DNA of 64,000 nucleotides from Leptospira ognonensis (GTDB taxonomy: Bacteria; Spirochaetota; Leptospiria; Leptospirales; Leptospiraceae). The notes under the pieces were generated by a model. That model made no database searches. It worked only from the letters and a program-made list of their open reading frames with translations, and had not been told where the DNA came from. Shown here piece after piece: positions 25,071 to 33,406 of the stretch (its first letter is position 1; each line of letters starts with the position of its first letter). The stretch spans positions 248,001 through 312,000 of the forward strand of contig NZ_RQGD01000046.1 in the NCBI RefSeq assembly GCF_004770745.1. Reading direction: 5' to 3'. Both the position numbers and the translations under genes were made by a program.

Positions 25071-25466
25071 CTTATGGATGCTCTCATCCACAGCCAATGC
25101 GTTTTTTATAAATCCCTCTAAAAGTTTTTCGTCTATTTCCTTTATGGTATGGAATGTGAGACAATAGACCTGTTTGCGATTTTCCCTTTCCAGAAGTTTT
25201 TTATCATCCTCAAGCAAATACCCTTCACAAAAGCCAAACTGCACGCCTGACTTCGGTCCTGGTTTGATGGAAGCAGGCCAAATAAAACAGACACGTGAAT
25301 TTTGGAAGTAGTATAACACGGAATAGGAGATGCGTTCTTCCAAACTATCGAACTTGCCTAGAATCTTTTGCAATTTGGAAACAATAGCGAGCTCTGTTTC
25401 CGTGATCCTCTGGAAGAAGAGTTCACGTTTTTTTATATCTTCGACTATTTTTTTTTCTGAAGGCAT
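25053..25466 (-). CDS. DUF1801 family protein
   Basis: 137 residues. 'LEERISYSVLYYFQNSRVCF' followed by 'GVQFGFCEGYLLEDDKKLLE' and a C-terminal 'LEGFIKNALAVDE' fit the DUF1801/YdhG-like fold. It ends in a lysine-rich tail. Function unknown and no metal site is evident. The stop lies within the terminator of the neighbouring lipoprotein gene; about 400 bp of gene-poor DNA lies upstream of its start. Confidence 0.65.
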   Translation of the reverse strand: MPSEKKIVEDIKKRELFFQRITETELAIVSKLQKILGKFDSLEERISYSVLYYFQNSRVCFIWPASIKPGPKSGVQFGFCEGYLLEDDKKLLERENRKQVYCLTFHTIKEIDEKLLEGFIKNALAVDESIHKKKKVR

Positions 25467-25873
25467 GGATATAGTTGGTTACCAAAAATAAACTTAATCT
25501 AGATTTTGGATACGATTCTTTTCTTCAAGAGATTTGCGATCTGAATGTACTGCGCGCGATGCCATATGTTCCGATGAAAGCTAGGTCGAAAAAAAAAGAA
25601 AGGTTTTCGGTTTTCATAAGGCGGAGGATACTTTAGGTGCATGCCTGGTACCAACGTTAGCTTTCGTTGACTTATATTAAGATCCCAGAGAGTATCGCTC
25701 TTTGTCTATGGAACGCACGTTTGTTTGGCGGGTTTCTGCACATTTCTCGCTAGGTTGTATTTCATGAGACTTAAATTTATTTTTTTCAAAATAGAATCTC
25801 CGAGAAACAGGTTGACTATTCTCCTTGCTAACCTTTCATAAGAAGATCAAAATCCTATGTTGAGGCATCGCAG
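25467..25873. other. Gene-poor interval upstream of the NHL lipoprotein
   Basis: About 400 bp without a convincing gene. A minus-strand open stretch (about 25500-25700) encodes 'PSFHRNIWHRAQYIQIANLL', faintly like a DinB-type C-terminus. It has no good start or Shine-Dalgarno and is treated as non-coding. The last 100 bases should hold the promoter of the next gene; a TTGACT at about 25812 is a possible -35 box with no convincing -10. Confidence 0.4.
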
Positions 25874-27025
25874 ATGAAAAGGCGAATTCAGTTTACGATC
25901 GTGTTTATTTCCATTTTTCTGTTTATGTGTAACCCAAAGAAAACTGAAGATTCTTCCTCTTTATTATTATTCTTTTTACTTTCTAACACTGCAAATACGA
26001 GTGCAGCCACTACTACTTCTACTGTTACATCCTCCGCAGTAGTTTCTACCTTTGCCGGACTCTCAGGAAGTTCCGGAACAACGGATGGAACTGGTAGCGA
26101 CGCTCGATTCCGTTTTCCTTATTCTATTACGATGGATGCAGGCGGAAGTTTTTACGTAACAGATAATGGAAATTATACGATTCGAAAAATTACAAGTACG
26201 GGAGTTGTGACGACATTTGCGGGAACAGCAGGATCATCTGGTACGACAGATGCAACGGGAGGCGCAGCCAGGTTCTACGATCCCGAGGGCATTTCTGTGG
26301 ACTCAAGTGGGAATCTTTACGTGTCTGATAATTTAAAATACACAATTCGAAAGATTACAAGCTCAGGTGTGGTTACCACATTTGTCGGAAGCTTAGATAA
26401 TGTCGGAACAACAGATGGAACTGGAACAGCGGCTCGATTTTATTCTCCTCGTTCTCTCGCGATTGATTCCAACGGGAATCTATTTCTTGCAGATTCAGGA
26501 AATCACAATATCCGGAAAATCACATCTGCAGGAGTTGTCACAACCTATGCGGGAACGACTGCGAGTAGTGGAAGCACGGACGACTCATCTCTTGCTTCAA
26601 AATTTTTTGAGCCCAACGGGATTGCCGTAGACTCAAACGGGAATGTCTATGTTGCAGATACATCCAACAGCACCATCAGGAAGATTTCGAGTACGGGGAT
26701 TGTATCCACACTTGCGGGCCTAGCTGGCAGCAGAGGAACAACCGACGGAGCTGGTTCAGAAGCAAGGTTTAGTTGGCCACAAGGCCTCACAGTAGATAGC
26801 AGTGGTAATGTATTTGTAGCGGATACGTATAACCATACGATTCGAAAAATCACAAGCGCGGGTGTTGTTACGACGGTTGCAGGCACGGCAGGTACCTCCG
26901 GTACGACAGATGGAGTGGGAGCAACAGCTAAGTTTTCGTTTCCAAGAGGCATTACGCTGGACGGTAGTGGAAATTTATTGATCGCTGATTCTTCAAATGG
27001 GAGCATTCGGAAAATCGTTTTTTAG
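25874..27025 (+). CDS. NHL-repeat lipoprotein, predicted six-bladed beta-propeller
   Basis: 383 residues. The lipobox is 'FLFMC' (C19). After a Ser/Thr linker come six repeats of about 55 residues (57-383). The core unit reads '..DGTGSxARFxxPxGIxVD', then 'SSGNLYVADxxNxTIRKIT' and 'GVVTTxAGT'. Six complete units fit a closed six-bladed propeller, usually a binding or scaffold surface. GAGG lies eight bases before the ATG. The repeated DNA is degenerate, so recombination between units is possible but not evident. A related propeller is in the lipoprotein at 41822. Confidence 0.85.
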   Translation: MKRRIQFTIVFISIFLFMCNPKKTEDSSSLLLFFLLSNTANTSAATTTSTVTSSAVVSTFAGLSGSSGTTDGTGSDARFRFPYSITMDAGGSFYVTDNGNYTIRKITSTGVVTTFAGTAGSSGTTDATGGAARFYDPEGISVDSSGNLYVSDNLKYTIRKITSSGVVTTFVGSLDNVGTTDGTGTAARFYSPRSLAIDSNGNLFLADSGNHNIRKITSAGVVTTYAGTTASSGSTDDSSLASKFFEPNGIAVDSNGNVYVADTSNSTIRKISSTGIVSTLAGLAGSRGTTDGAGSEARFSWPQGLTVDSSGNVFVADTYNHTIRKITSAGVVTTVAGTAGTSGTTDGVGATAKFSFPRGITLDGSGNLLIADSSNGSIRKIVF

Positions 27026-27089
27026 AAACCGAAACAATTGGTTCCGGTGGAGATTTTGCTAGAGATTGTGATTTTAAAGTAAAGTCTCA

Positions 27090-27101
27090 GGATCGCGATC
27101 C
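27090..27101. promoter_or_regulatory. 12-bp perfect palindrome upstream of the SDR gene
   Basis: GGATCGCGATCC is a perfect, GC-rich palindrome 41 bases before the SDR start, flanked by CAGGA/TCCTG. It is a possible operator; no partner regulator is nearby. Confidence 0.3.
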
Positions 27102-27141
27102 ATTCCTGTCTAATAGAGAAACTATTTTTCAGGAGAAATGA

Positions 27142-28068
27142 ATGTCATTACTATCCATATTAAAACCCAAAGGAAAAACCGGGTTTGGTTCTAGTTCCAC
27201 GGCAGAAGATGTATCGCAAGGTATCGATTTAAAAGGAAAAACCTATTTGCTCACAGGGTCCAATTCTGGAATTGGAAAAGAAACCTTGCGCGTGTTATGC
27301 CTTCGCGGAGCAAAAGTGGTGGCACTTGCCAGAACCAAAGAGAAGGCCATGGAAGTGATCAAAGAAGTAGGAAATGCGGAGAGTGTAGGTATTGCCTGCG
27401 AGCTTTCCGATCCTAAGAGTATCAGCGATGCGATACTTGAAATTCAAAAAGGAAAATGGCAGTTTGATGGTATCATCGCCAATGCGGGGATCATGGCGCT
27501 TCCAAAGTTAGAGAAAGGCCATGGATACGAATTGCAATTTTTCACAAACCACATTGGACATTTTTATCTTGTCACTCGCATTCTCGGGCAATTGAAAGAC
27601 GATGGGAGAGTTGTGATCTTGAGTAGCTCTGCACACAGCATGGCGCCGAAAGCTACGATTGAGTTTGATAATTTAGATGGATCAAAATCTTACACAGCAT
27701 GGAAAGCGTATGGACAATCTAAGATGGCAAACCTGCTTTTTGCAAAAGAACTTAATAAAAGATTTCAAGGCACAAAGAAGACTGCCTTTGCCGTTCATCC
27801 TGGTGTGATATCTACGAACTTAGGAAGACATATGCCGAAGATCGCAAGTGTCGTATTTGCTCTGATCGAGCCACTTTTCTTAAAATCGATTCCTGAAGGT
27901 GCCGCAACACAAGTGTTCTGTGCCGTTCATCCCAAGGCACTAGAATTTAGCGGTAGTTTTATGGCAGATTCCAATCCTAAATCCCCGAGATCAGATGCGG
28001 AAAATATGGAGATAGCGAAAAAACTCTGGGATGTATCCGAGGATATTCTTAAAAAATTAGGCGTTTAA
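27142..28068 (+). CDS. Short-chain dehydrogenase, retinol-dehydrogenase-like
   Basis: 308 residues. NAD(P) motif 'TGSNSGIGKETLRVLCLRGA', 'IIANAGIMALPK', catalytic 'VILSSSAH' and YxxxK in 'WKAYGQSKMANLLFAKEL', then 'AVHPGVISTNLGRH'. This is the extended SDR type related to retinol and WW-domain oxidoreductases; the arginine after beta-2 ('ALARTKEK') suggests NADP(H). Substrate unknown. AGGAG lies just before the ATG. It converges with glpD, nine bases between stops. Confidence 0.87.
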   Translation: MSLLSILKPKGKTGFGSSSTAEDVSQGIDLKGKTYLLTGSNSGIGKETLRVLCLRGAKVVALARTKEKAMEVIKEVGNAESVGIACELSDPKSISDAILEIQKGKWQFDGIIANAGIMALPKLEKGHGYELQFFTNHIGHFYLVTRILGQLKDDGRVVILSSSAHSMAPKATIEFDNLDGSKSYTAWKAYGQSKMANLLFAKELNKRFQGTKKTAFAVHPGVISTNLGRHMPKIASVVFALIEPLFLKSIPEGAATQVFCAVHPKALEFSGSFMADSNPKSPRSDAENMEIAKKLWDVSEDILKKLGV

Positions 28069-28077
28069 TTTATTAGA

Positions 28078-29682
28078 TTAACTGCCAAAGTATTCTTTCA
28101 TTTTTGCTTTGGCATCCTTTCCAAAAAGAATTTCACAGGCCTCCACGAGTCCAGGAGACTTGCGAATGGATTCTTTCTTTTCAACCAATGCTACCTTTGA
28201 CCTTCTGCGTAAAAAATCTTCAAGCTTGACCACCATCTCTCTTTTTGCTGCATAATGAATTTCGCAACGGATGTACTCTGTGCCTTGGATTAAAACTTCT
28301 GCCTGAGTCTTATCTTCTCGGATGCTCTCTAACATACCAATCGCATTCGAACCATAACGTCTCCAGAGCCTTTGCGTGAGTGGTTCCACGGAAGTTCGAG
28401 AAGTTAAGGAATCAAGATCCATTAGTTTTGCTTGGTGTAAAAATTCCTTAAGTACGGTTTGGTCCGGTTCTCCATACCATTTCATTTGAGGATACGGCAT
28501 TTGAATCCCGAGGTTCGAAACTTCATCTACGATTTCGTCGCCTACATTCAGACAGTCCGTAAGTTTTCCACCAAAAATGCTGATATGTTTTAGATTCGAA
28601 ATAACTTCTACTTCATGTTTTCTTGAAAGTTGTACCCAGTCTTTGTTTCCGCTAGAGTTTCCCTTGACAACTAACGGACGTACTCCGCAGCGTTCAGCAA
28701 TGATGTCTTTATTCGTAAGTGGTTTTTTTAAATTTAATCTTTTATTGATATTAGAGAGTACAAAATGTCTATCTTCTTCCGTCACCTTAGGCTCTGGATG
28801 GTCGACTTTCGTATCGGTTGTGCCGATGCAGGTCTTCGAGCCCATAGGCAATACGAAAAATAAACGTCCGTCATCTGCGAAGAAGGCAAGGACTCTTTGT
28901 TTGGAACTGATTTGGTCGACAATCAAATGTATGCCTTTTGAAAAAACATGGTGGTGTTCTGTTTTCACACCAGACCTTTGGTTGAGTTCATCTGCCCAAG
29001 GACCACATGTGTTGATGAGAACTTTACTTTTTACAGAAAATGTTTTTCCAGAAATTTCATCTTTAACCTTTGTGACCCAAAGCTCACCATCTTTTTTTGA
29101 ACCTGAGGCGCTGAGGTAATTGGCAGCAATGCATCCATAGTTTAACGCATTGCGGATAAAGTTAAAAACGAAACGCGCATCGTTATCATGGAGAAAGGCA
29201 TCCGAATATTCAAACCCACCCGCAGCATTTTTAACATTGATGACAGGTTCTTCCCTGCCAATCGCACTGCGTGTGAGGAAACGGGGGGTCTTTGTAAAAA
29301 AACTACCAATCACCCAATAAAACCAAGTGCCAAGCCAAATAAACCAAACAGGGAAGCGAAAGCCTTTTTCAATCGTGGTGAAAAAACGAATTTCCTGCAC
29401 GGCGGAAGGGTAACTTTTCATAAGATGGTTTCGAGATTTACAGAGTTTTCGGACAAGAGGGAATTCTAGACTCTCAAGGTATTTGATGCCTCCCCAGGCT
29501 AAGTTGGAGGACTCTTGGCTCGTCCCAGACGCAAAGTCACCTTTGTCGATAAGAGCTACTTTTACACCTCTGCTGGCCAAAGATGCCGAAGAGACAGCCC
29601 CATTGATACCACCCCCCAAGATCAATACATCAAATGTCTGGTTTTGGAGTTTTTCAATATTGGTTTGTCTAAGTTTCATCAT
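28078..29682 (-). CDS. glpD: Glycerol-3-phosphate dehydrogenase/oxidase
   Basis: 534 residues. The N-terminal FAD motif is 'DVLILGGGINGAVSSASLAS', followed by 'FASGTSQESSNLAWGGIKYL', the family signature. The middle has 'TCGPWADELN' and 'CIGTTDTKVDHPEP', and 'IFGGKLTDCLNVGDEI' closes the FAD domain. The C-terminal DAO_C domain is present, so length and order are complete. It oxidises glycerol-3-phosphate to dihydroxyacetone phosphate at the membrane, linking lipid and glycerol use to the respiratory chain. Two adjacent ATG codons compete; the second (29679) is better spaced from GAGG. No glpK or glpF is adjacent. Confidence 0.9.
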   Translation of the reverse strand: MMKLRQTNIEKLQNQTFDVLILGGGINGAVSSASLASRGVKVALIDKGDFASGTSQESSNLAWGGIKYLESLEFPLVRKLCKSRNHLMKSYPSAVQEIRFFTTIEKGFRFPVWFIWLGTWFYWVIGSFFTKTPRFLTRSAIGREEPVINVKNAAGGFEYSDAFLHDNDARFVFNFIRNALNYGCIAANYLSASGSKKDGELWVTKVKDEISGKTFSVKSKVLINTCGPWADELNQRSGVKTEHHHVFSKGIHLIVDQISSKQRVLAFFADDGRLFFVLPMGSKTCIGTTDTKVDHPEPKVTEEDRHFVLSNINKRLNLKKPLTNKDIIAERCGVRPLVVKGNSSGNKDWVQLSRKHEVEVISNLKHISIFGGKLTDCLNVGDEIVDEVSNLGIQMPYPQMKWYGEPDQTVLKEFLHQAKLMDLDSLTSRTSVEPLTQRLWRRYGSNAIGMLESIREDKTQAEVLIQGTEYIRCEIHYAAKREMVVKLEDFLRRRSKVALVEKKESIRKSPGLVEACEILFGKDAKAKMKEYFGS

Positions 29683-30064
29683 GGCACCTCAGGGAATGCG
29701 ATCTCTCTTAGTTTTCTTTCCCTCCTAGAAAATCAAGAAAGAATGCAACGAGACAAGCCCATTAAAATCGAAGGTCCGATATGGGAACTCATTGTTTTGA
29801 GATCGAAAATATTTGGAGTTAATTTATTGATTAAATATAAGTATATTATAAAAAAATAAATTATATGTTGCGAATTGCAACTTAGACATTTATAAAATTA
29901 GTCTGTGAGTCAAAACAACTTTAATACATGTTAATCCATATATGGTAAAAGTGTGACGAAAACTATTTTCTCGATAATTTCTGACAAGCAGTCACTTTTG
30001 AAACATTTAAATGACTTGCAAATATGGGACCAAATCCTATAATTTTTATAAAGGTTTCTGATAT
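29683..30064. other. Divergent intergenic region between glpD and a DUF1566 lipoprotein
   Basis: About 380 bp, very AT-rich from 29815 on. It must hold promoters for both divergent genes. A short inverted pair TTGC-N5-GCAA occurs near 29868-29880. The plus-strand promoter is listed separately. Nothing coding is convincing here. Confidence 0.45.
30016..30043 (+). promoter_or_regulatory. Predicted promoter of the DUF1566 lipoprotein
   Basis: TTGCAA (30016-30021), a 16-base spacer and consensus TATAAT (30038-30043), about 22 bases before the start codon. AAAGG serves as the ribosome binding site. Confidence 0.5.
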
Positions 30065-31516
30065 ATGAATTCTACGAGGAGAAAGATTCTTTTTTTAGTC
30101 TGTATGTATCAGTGTATTTATTTTTCAAATTGCCAGCGTCTGCAGCTAAACAATCCGAAAGATCCCAAATCAGCAAGCTATCTCCTACAACAAAGTTTTG
30201 ATCGGCTTATGACCAACAATAGAGCAAGCTCTGGCGTTGTCACAGCTACGAATGAGGCTACGGCATCTGAAAATGTACCATCATCCTTGACCGTAACTGC
30301 AAGCCGTACGTCTCGTTCAGTTTTAGGATATACAGAATCCGTTTCTCTCACCGCATCAGAGTCCTCGGCTACGATCTACTATACTTCTGATGGTTCAAGC
30401 CCAAGTTCAAATTCCACTAAATACACGCAGCCGTTATTTCCTTCAAAAGATTTTGTTGGAAAGACGTTAAAAGTAGTAGCGGTATCGGCGAGCGGAGTTG
30501 TCGGAACCATCACGGAACTGAACTATTTTTATCCCGTCCTCCGAACGGAACAAAATGTTTGTTATGACAATGCAACGAATGTTGTAACATGTAATTCCGT
30601 AACGCATGCAGGCCAAGATGGCTTGGTCCAAGCAGGAAAATCACAATCTTATAACGGACCAATATCGCATACGACGTATCCCTCCGACATTTACACCTTC
30701 GATAACAATACCGGACTTACTTGGCAAACCTGTATTAATGGCAGGTCGGGGCTCTCCTGTACGGGGTCAGATGCCTCGGCTACTTGGGCATCTGCACAAA
30801 CGAATTGTTCTGCGCTGGACACCAACAATGCTGGTGCAGGTTATGCGGGAGTTACGGGATGGAGGCTACCGACTATGAAGGAGTTGTTTACTTTGCTGAG
30901 GCAGGAAAGTTCGGCAAACTCGATTTCCACCGCCAATTTCCCGGCACCACAACCATCATACGCTTTAACTTCTACCCTCTATCCGCCGGATACAGCGAAT
31001 AGCATCTATATGATTGGTTTTATAAATCAAGTAGCTACAAACAATACCAAAGGAACAGCGCAAGCCTACCGCTGTGTTTCAGGACCTTCCCTCCCAGCTT
31101 CCTCCTTTACTGATACAGGAAGTGGGTACCTCACTGACTCGACATCGGGCCTATCCTGGACCAAATGTTTTCCTGGGGAGACACTTCCAAATTGTTCGGG
31201 AGCGGCAACTTCCCAAGTATGGTCAACTGCGATCTCTTATTGTTCGAATCTATCTCTCGGAGGCAAAACCTGGCGTCTTCCCAATGCAAATGAACTCGTA
31301 GGTCTGATAGATCCCTCTGCTGCTTCGGCACCTTACATTAAGAATGCGTCGTTATTTTCTCCCAATTTAAATGGAAAGACGATTTATTCTTCTAGTACTT
31401 TTGTGAACGGATGTTGCGTAAATTCGGTCGTAGGATTGACCACGACTACAGGCACCATCGACAACAGCATTTCAAAGGTTACGAGTTATTATACCTTATG
31501 CGTTTCTGGTCCTTAA
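30065..31516 (+). CDS. Lipoprotein with chitobiase-type C-terminal domain and two DUF1566 domains
   Basis: 483 residues with a lipobox-like 'YFSNC' (C23). Residues about 75-155 resemble the CHB_HEX_C domain ('ATIYYTSDGSSPSSNSTKYT'). Two DUF1566 (Lcl C-terminal) units follow: 'DNNTGLTWQTC' with 'GVTGWRLPTMKELFTLL', and 'DSTSGLSWTKC' with 'GKTWRLPNANELVGLID'. Each has paired cysteines. Such lipoproteins are common in Leptospira and of unknown, probably surface, function. The cysteines suggest disulfide-stabilised export. Confidence 0.82.
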   Translation: MNSTRRKILFLVCMYQCIYFSNCQRLQLNNPKDPKSASYLLQQSFDRLMTNNRASSGVVTATNEATASENVPSSLTVTASRTSRSVLGYTESVSLTASESSATIYYTSDGSSPSSNSTKYTQPLFPSKDFVGKTLKVVAVSASGVVGTITELNYFYPVLRTEQNVCYDNATNVVTCNSVTHAGQDGLVQAGKSQSYNGPISHTTYPSDIYTFDNNTGLTWQTCINGRSGLSCTGSDASATWASAQTNCSALDTNNAGAGYAGVTGWRLPTMKELFTLLRQESSANSISTANFPAPQPSYALTSTLYPPDTANSIYMIGFINQVATNNTKGTAQAYRCVSGPSLPASSFTDTGSGYLTDSTSGLSWTKCFPGETLPNCSGAATSQVWSTAISYCSNLSLGGKTWRLPNANELVGLIDPSAASAPYIKNASLFSPNLNGKTIYSSSTFVNGCCVNSVVGLTTTTGTIDNSISKVTSYYTLCVSGP

Positions 31517-31541
31517 CGGAACTGAGTACTCCCTTACTCAA

Positions 31542-32090
31542 ATGACGTTACCCTCACTCACAGAAGAAGAAGTCATTTCGGCCACGAAGTCTTGGTTGGA
31601 GAAATGTGTCATAGGACTCAATCTTTGTCCTTTTGCCAATCCCGTTTACATTAAGGGTCTCATACGATTTGTTGTCAGTAAAGCTAGAAGCGAAGAGGCA
31701 TTGCTTGTCGACCTGCGTCTCGCCTTGGAAGAGCTTGCCCAGGCAAGTCGAGAGGATTTTGACACTACTTTGCTCATCCATCCTTATGTGCTCTCTGATT
31801 TTTACGATTATAATGATTTTTTAAATCCTGCAGAGGAGGCTCTTACTCGTCTCGCACTTGAAGGTGTATTACAGATCGCAAGTTTCCATCCGAACTATCT
31901 ATTTGCTGGCAGGTCAGAAAAGGATATGAGCAATTATACGAATCGATCTCCTTATCCCATGTTGCATTTGTTACGCGAAGATAGCATTGATGAGGCTTTG
32001 GAATCTTATCCAAATACGGATGAAATCTTTAAACGTAACATCAAAACCATGCGCAAATTAGGACTAGAAGGCTGGAAGGCGCTCAAATAG
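31542..32090 (+). CDS. DUF1415 family protein
   Basis: 182 residues. 'WLEKCVIGLNLCPFANPVY', 'TTLLIHPYVLSDFYDYNDFL', 'LQIASFHPNYLFAG' and 'NRSPYPMLHLLREDSIDEAL' are the conserved blocks of DUF1415. The protein is soluble and of unknown function; conserved Cys and His suggest a metal or redox role (inference). It starts 25 bp after the DUF1566 lipoprotein and could share its transcript, though the Shine-Dalgarno is weak. It ends six bases from the convergent diguanylate cyclase. Confidence 0.85.
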   Translation: MTLPSLTEEEVISATKSWLEKCVIGLNLCPFANPVYIKGLIRFVVSKARSEEALLVDLRLALEELAQASREDFDTTLLIHPYVLSDFYDYNDFLNPAEEALTRLALEGVLQIASFHPNYLFAGRSEKDMSNYTNRSPYPMLHLLREDSIDEALESYPNTDEIFKRNIKTMRKLGLEGWKALK

Positions 32091-32096
32091 ACTCTG

Positions 32097-33236
32097 TTAT
32101 GCGGTATATACTTTGTTACGTCCTCGTTTTTTAGCTTCATATAAAAACTGATCTGCTTTTTTGATCATCTCTTCGGCAAGGGCATTTTTCTCGAGCATGA
32201 CGGACACTCCTGAACTTACAGTACAATGTAGGTTTTTGCCCTCGAAGGTTAAGGGCATGTTGTCTAAGGATCTACGAATTTTCTCTGCAACGACCAAGGC
32301 TCCTTCCTTGTTTGTATCTGGTAAAACGACAATGAACTCCTCTCCTCCCCACCTAGCAGGAAAATCTTGTTTACGCAGAGAATTTTGAATAACTCTTGCA
32401 AATTCCTTCAAAATCATGTCACCACAATCATGGCCGAGTGTATCATTAAAATTTTTAAAATGGTCAAGATCAAAGAGAATAAAGGAAATCGGATATTCAT
32501 TGACACTTCGATACTTTCTTGCGATTTCCGTTTCTAAATTTGCCAGGAAAGCTCTGCGATTCGGAAGGCCAGTGAGGGGATCTGTCATCGCAATTGCAAG
32601 AAGACGATCATTAACATCTGTTAATGATAAAAATAATTTTGAAACAATTTGATTTACGATAAAGGCACTACCTCCAAGCAATGAAGAAGAAATGACGATG
32701 CTTAAGAAGGTAGGTTTTACCGGTGGCATCATGATGTTGATGAGAGGAAGTACTTCGTAATAGACGAGAAATCCCATGGAGCCAAATAGAAGGGTTGCAA
32801 GAAATGCATTATAGGCCCCGTAATTTCTATCCTTGGACATGCTACTGAGGGCGATGGAACCCAGATAACCCAATATGAAAAAAGAAGTGATATGTCCTGT
32901 GCCATAGGATAAGACTGTGAGCCAAATCAAATCGAAGGTTGCGGGAACGTAGCCGCTCCACCATAGATTTTTTTCTACCAAAATCTCGTATTCAATCAGA
33001 AACAACCAGATCATAGAAAACAGCAAATGGATCACGCCTATGAGGACGATCCATTTTAAATGAAAGGAGTAGAAAATCAGTACCATGACAAAGGTATAAA
33101 TGCACCGAGCAAAATTTGCCGTTTGGAACTTCTCAGTTCGAGGCACCTGCGAGGAATATTTTTTAGGGATAAATTTCTGTTTGAGTATCCATTGTTTCAC
33201 AAGTGTAGCTGCTCCCTCCGCTGAATTTTCGCTCAT
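32097..33236 (-). CDS. Membrane diguanylate cyclase (GGDEF)
   Basis: 379 residues. About six hydrophobic helices occupy 45-205 as an unassigned membrane sensor. The C-terminal GGDEF domain (about 215-375) has 'DPLTGLPNRRAFLANLE', 'FDLDHFKNFNDTLGHDCGD' and active site 'RWGGEEFIVVLPDT'. The catalytic loop is intact, so c-di-GMP synthesis is expected. The inhibitory RxxD site is not obvious five residues before GGEEF. It is a single gene. It adds to c-di-GMP control, together with the GGDEF-EAL protein at 50826. Confidence 0.9.
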   Translation of the reverse strand: MSENSAEGAATLVKQWILKQKFIPKKYSSQVPRTEKFQTANFARCIYTFVMVLIFYSFHLKWIVLIGVIHLLFSMIWLFLIEYEILVEKNLWWSGYVPATFDLIWLTVLSYGTGHITSFFILGYLGSIALSSMSKDRNYGAYNAFLATLLFGSMGFLVYYEVLPLINIMMPPVKPTFLSIVISSSLLGGSAFIVNQIVSKLFLSLTDVNDRLLAIAMTDPLTGLPNRRAFLANLETEIARKYRSVNEYPISFILFDLDHFKNFNDTLGHDCGDMILKEFARVIQNSLRKQDFPARWGGEEFIVVLPDTNKEGALVVAEKIRRSLDNMPLTFEGKNLHCTVSSGVSVMLEKNALAEEMIKKADQFLYEAKKRGRNKVYTA

Positions 33237-33406
33237 TCTACTAGATTCCCTTTAAATGTAAATGACAATCAGAGTTAAAGCGATAGCTAGAAATGAGGGT
33301 TGGGAGCCTGCTTTTTTAAGGGACCGTAGATTCGATTTTAGTAGAAAAAATACTTTGATTTTAGGGAACAAAATAAAAGACTGAAATAGTTTTCTATTTC
33401 AAATAT

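Noticed and set aside
25500..25700. Minus-strand open stretch with 'FHRNIWHRAQYIQIANLL', faintly DinB-like
   Set aside because: No start codon with a ribosome binding site, an upstream in-frame stop, and only one short motif resembles the family.
26042..27022. Regular repeats considered as a CRISPR or tandem-repeat array
   Set aside because: They are ~165-bp coding repeats of an NHL propeller, degenerate and in frame, without spacers.
29515..29859. Plus-strand 114-codon ORF across the glpD start region
   Set aside because: Most of it is antisense to conserved glpD sequence; the rest is low complexity.
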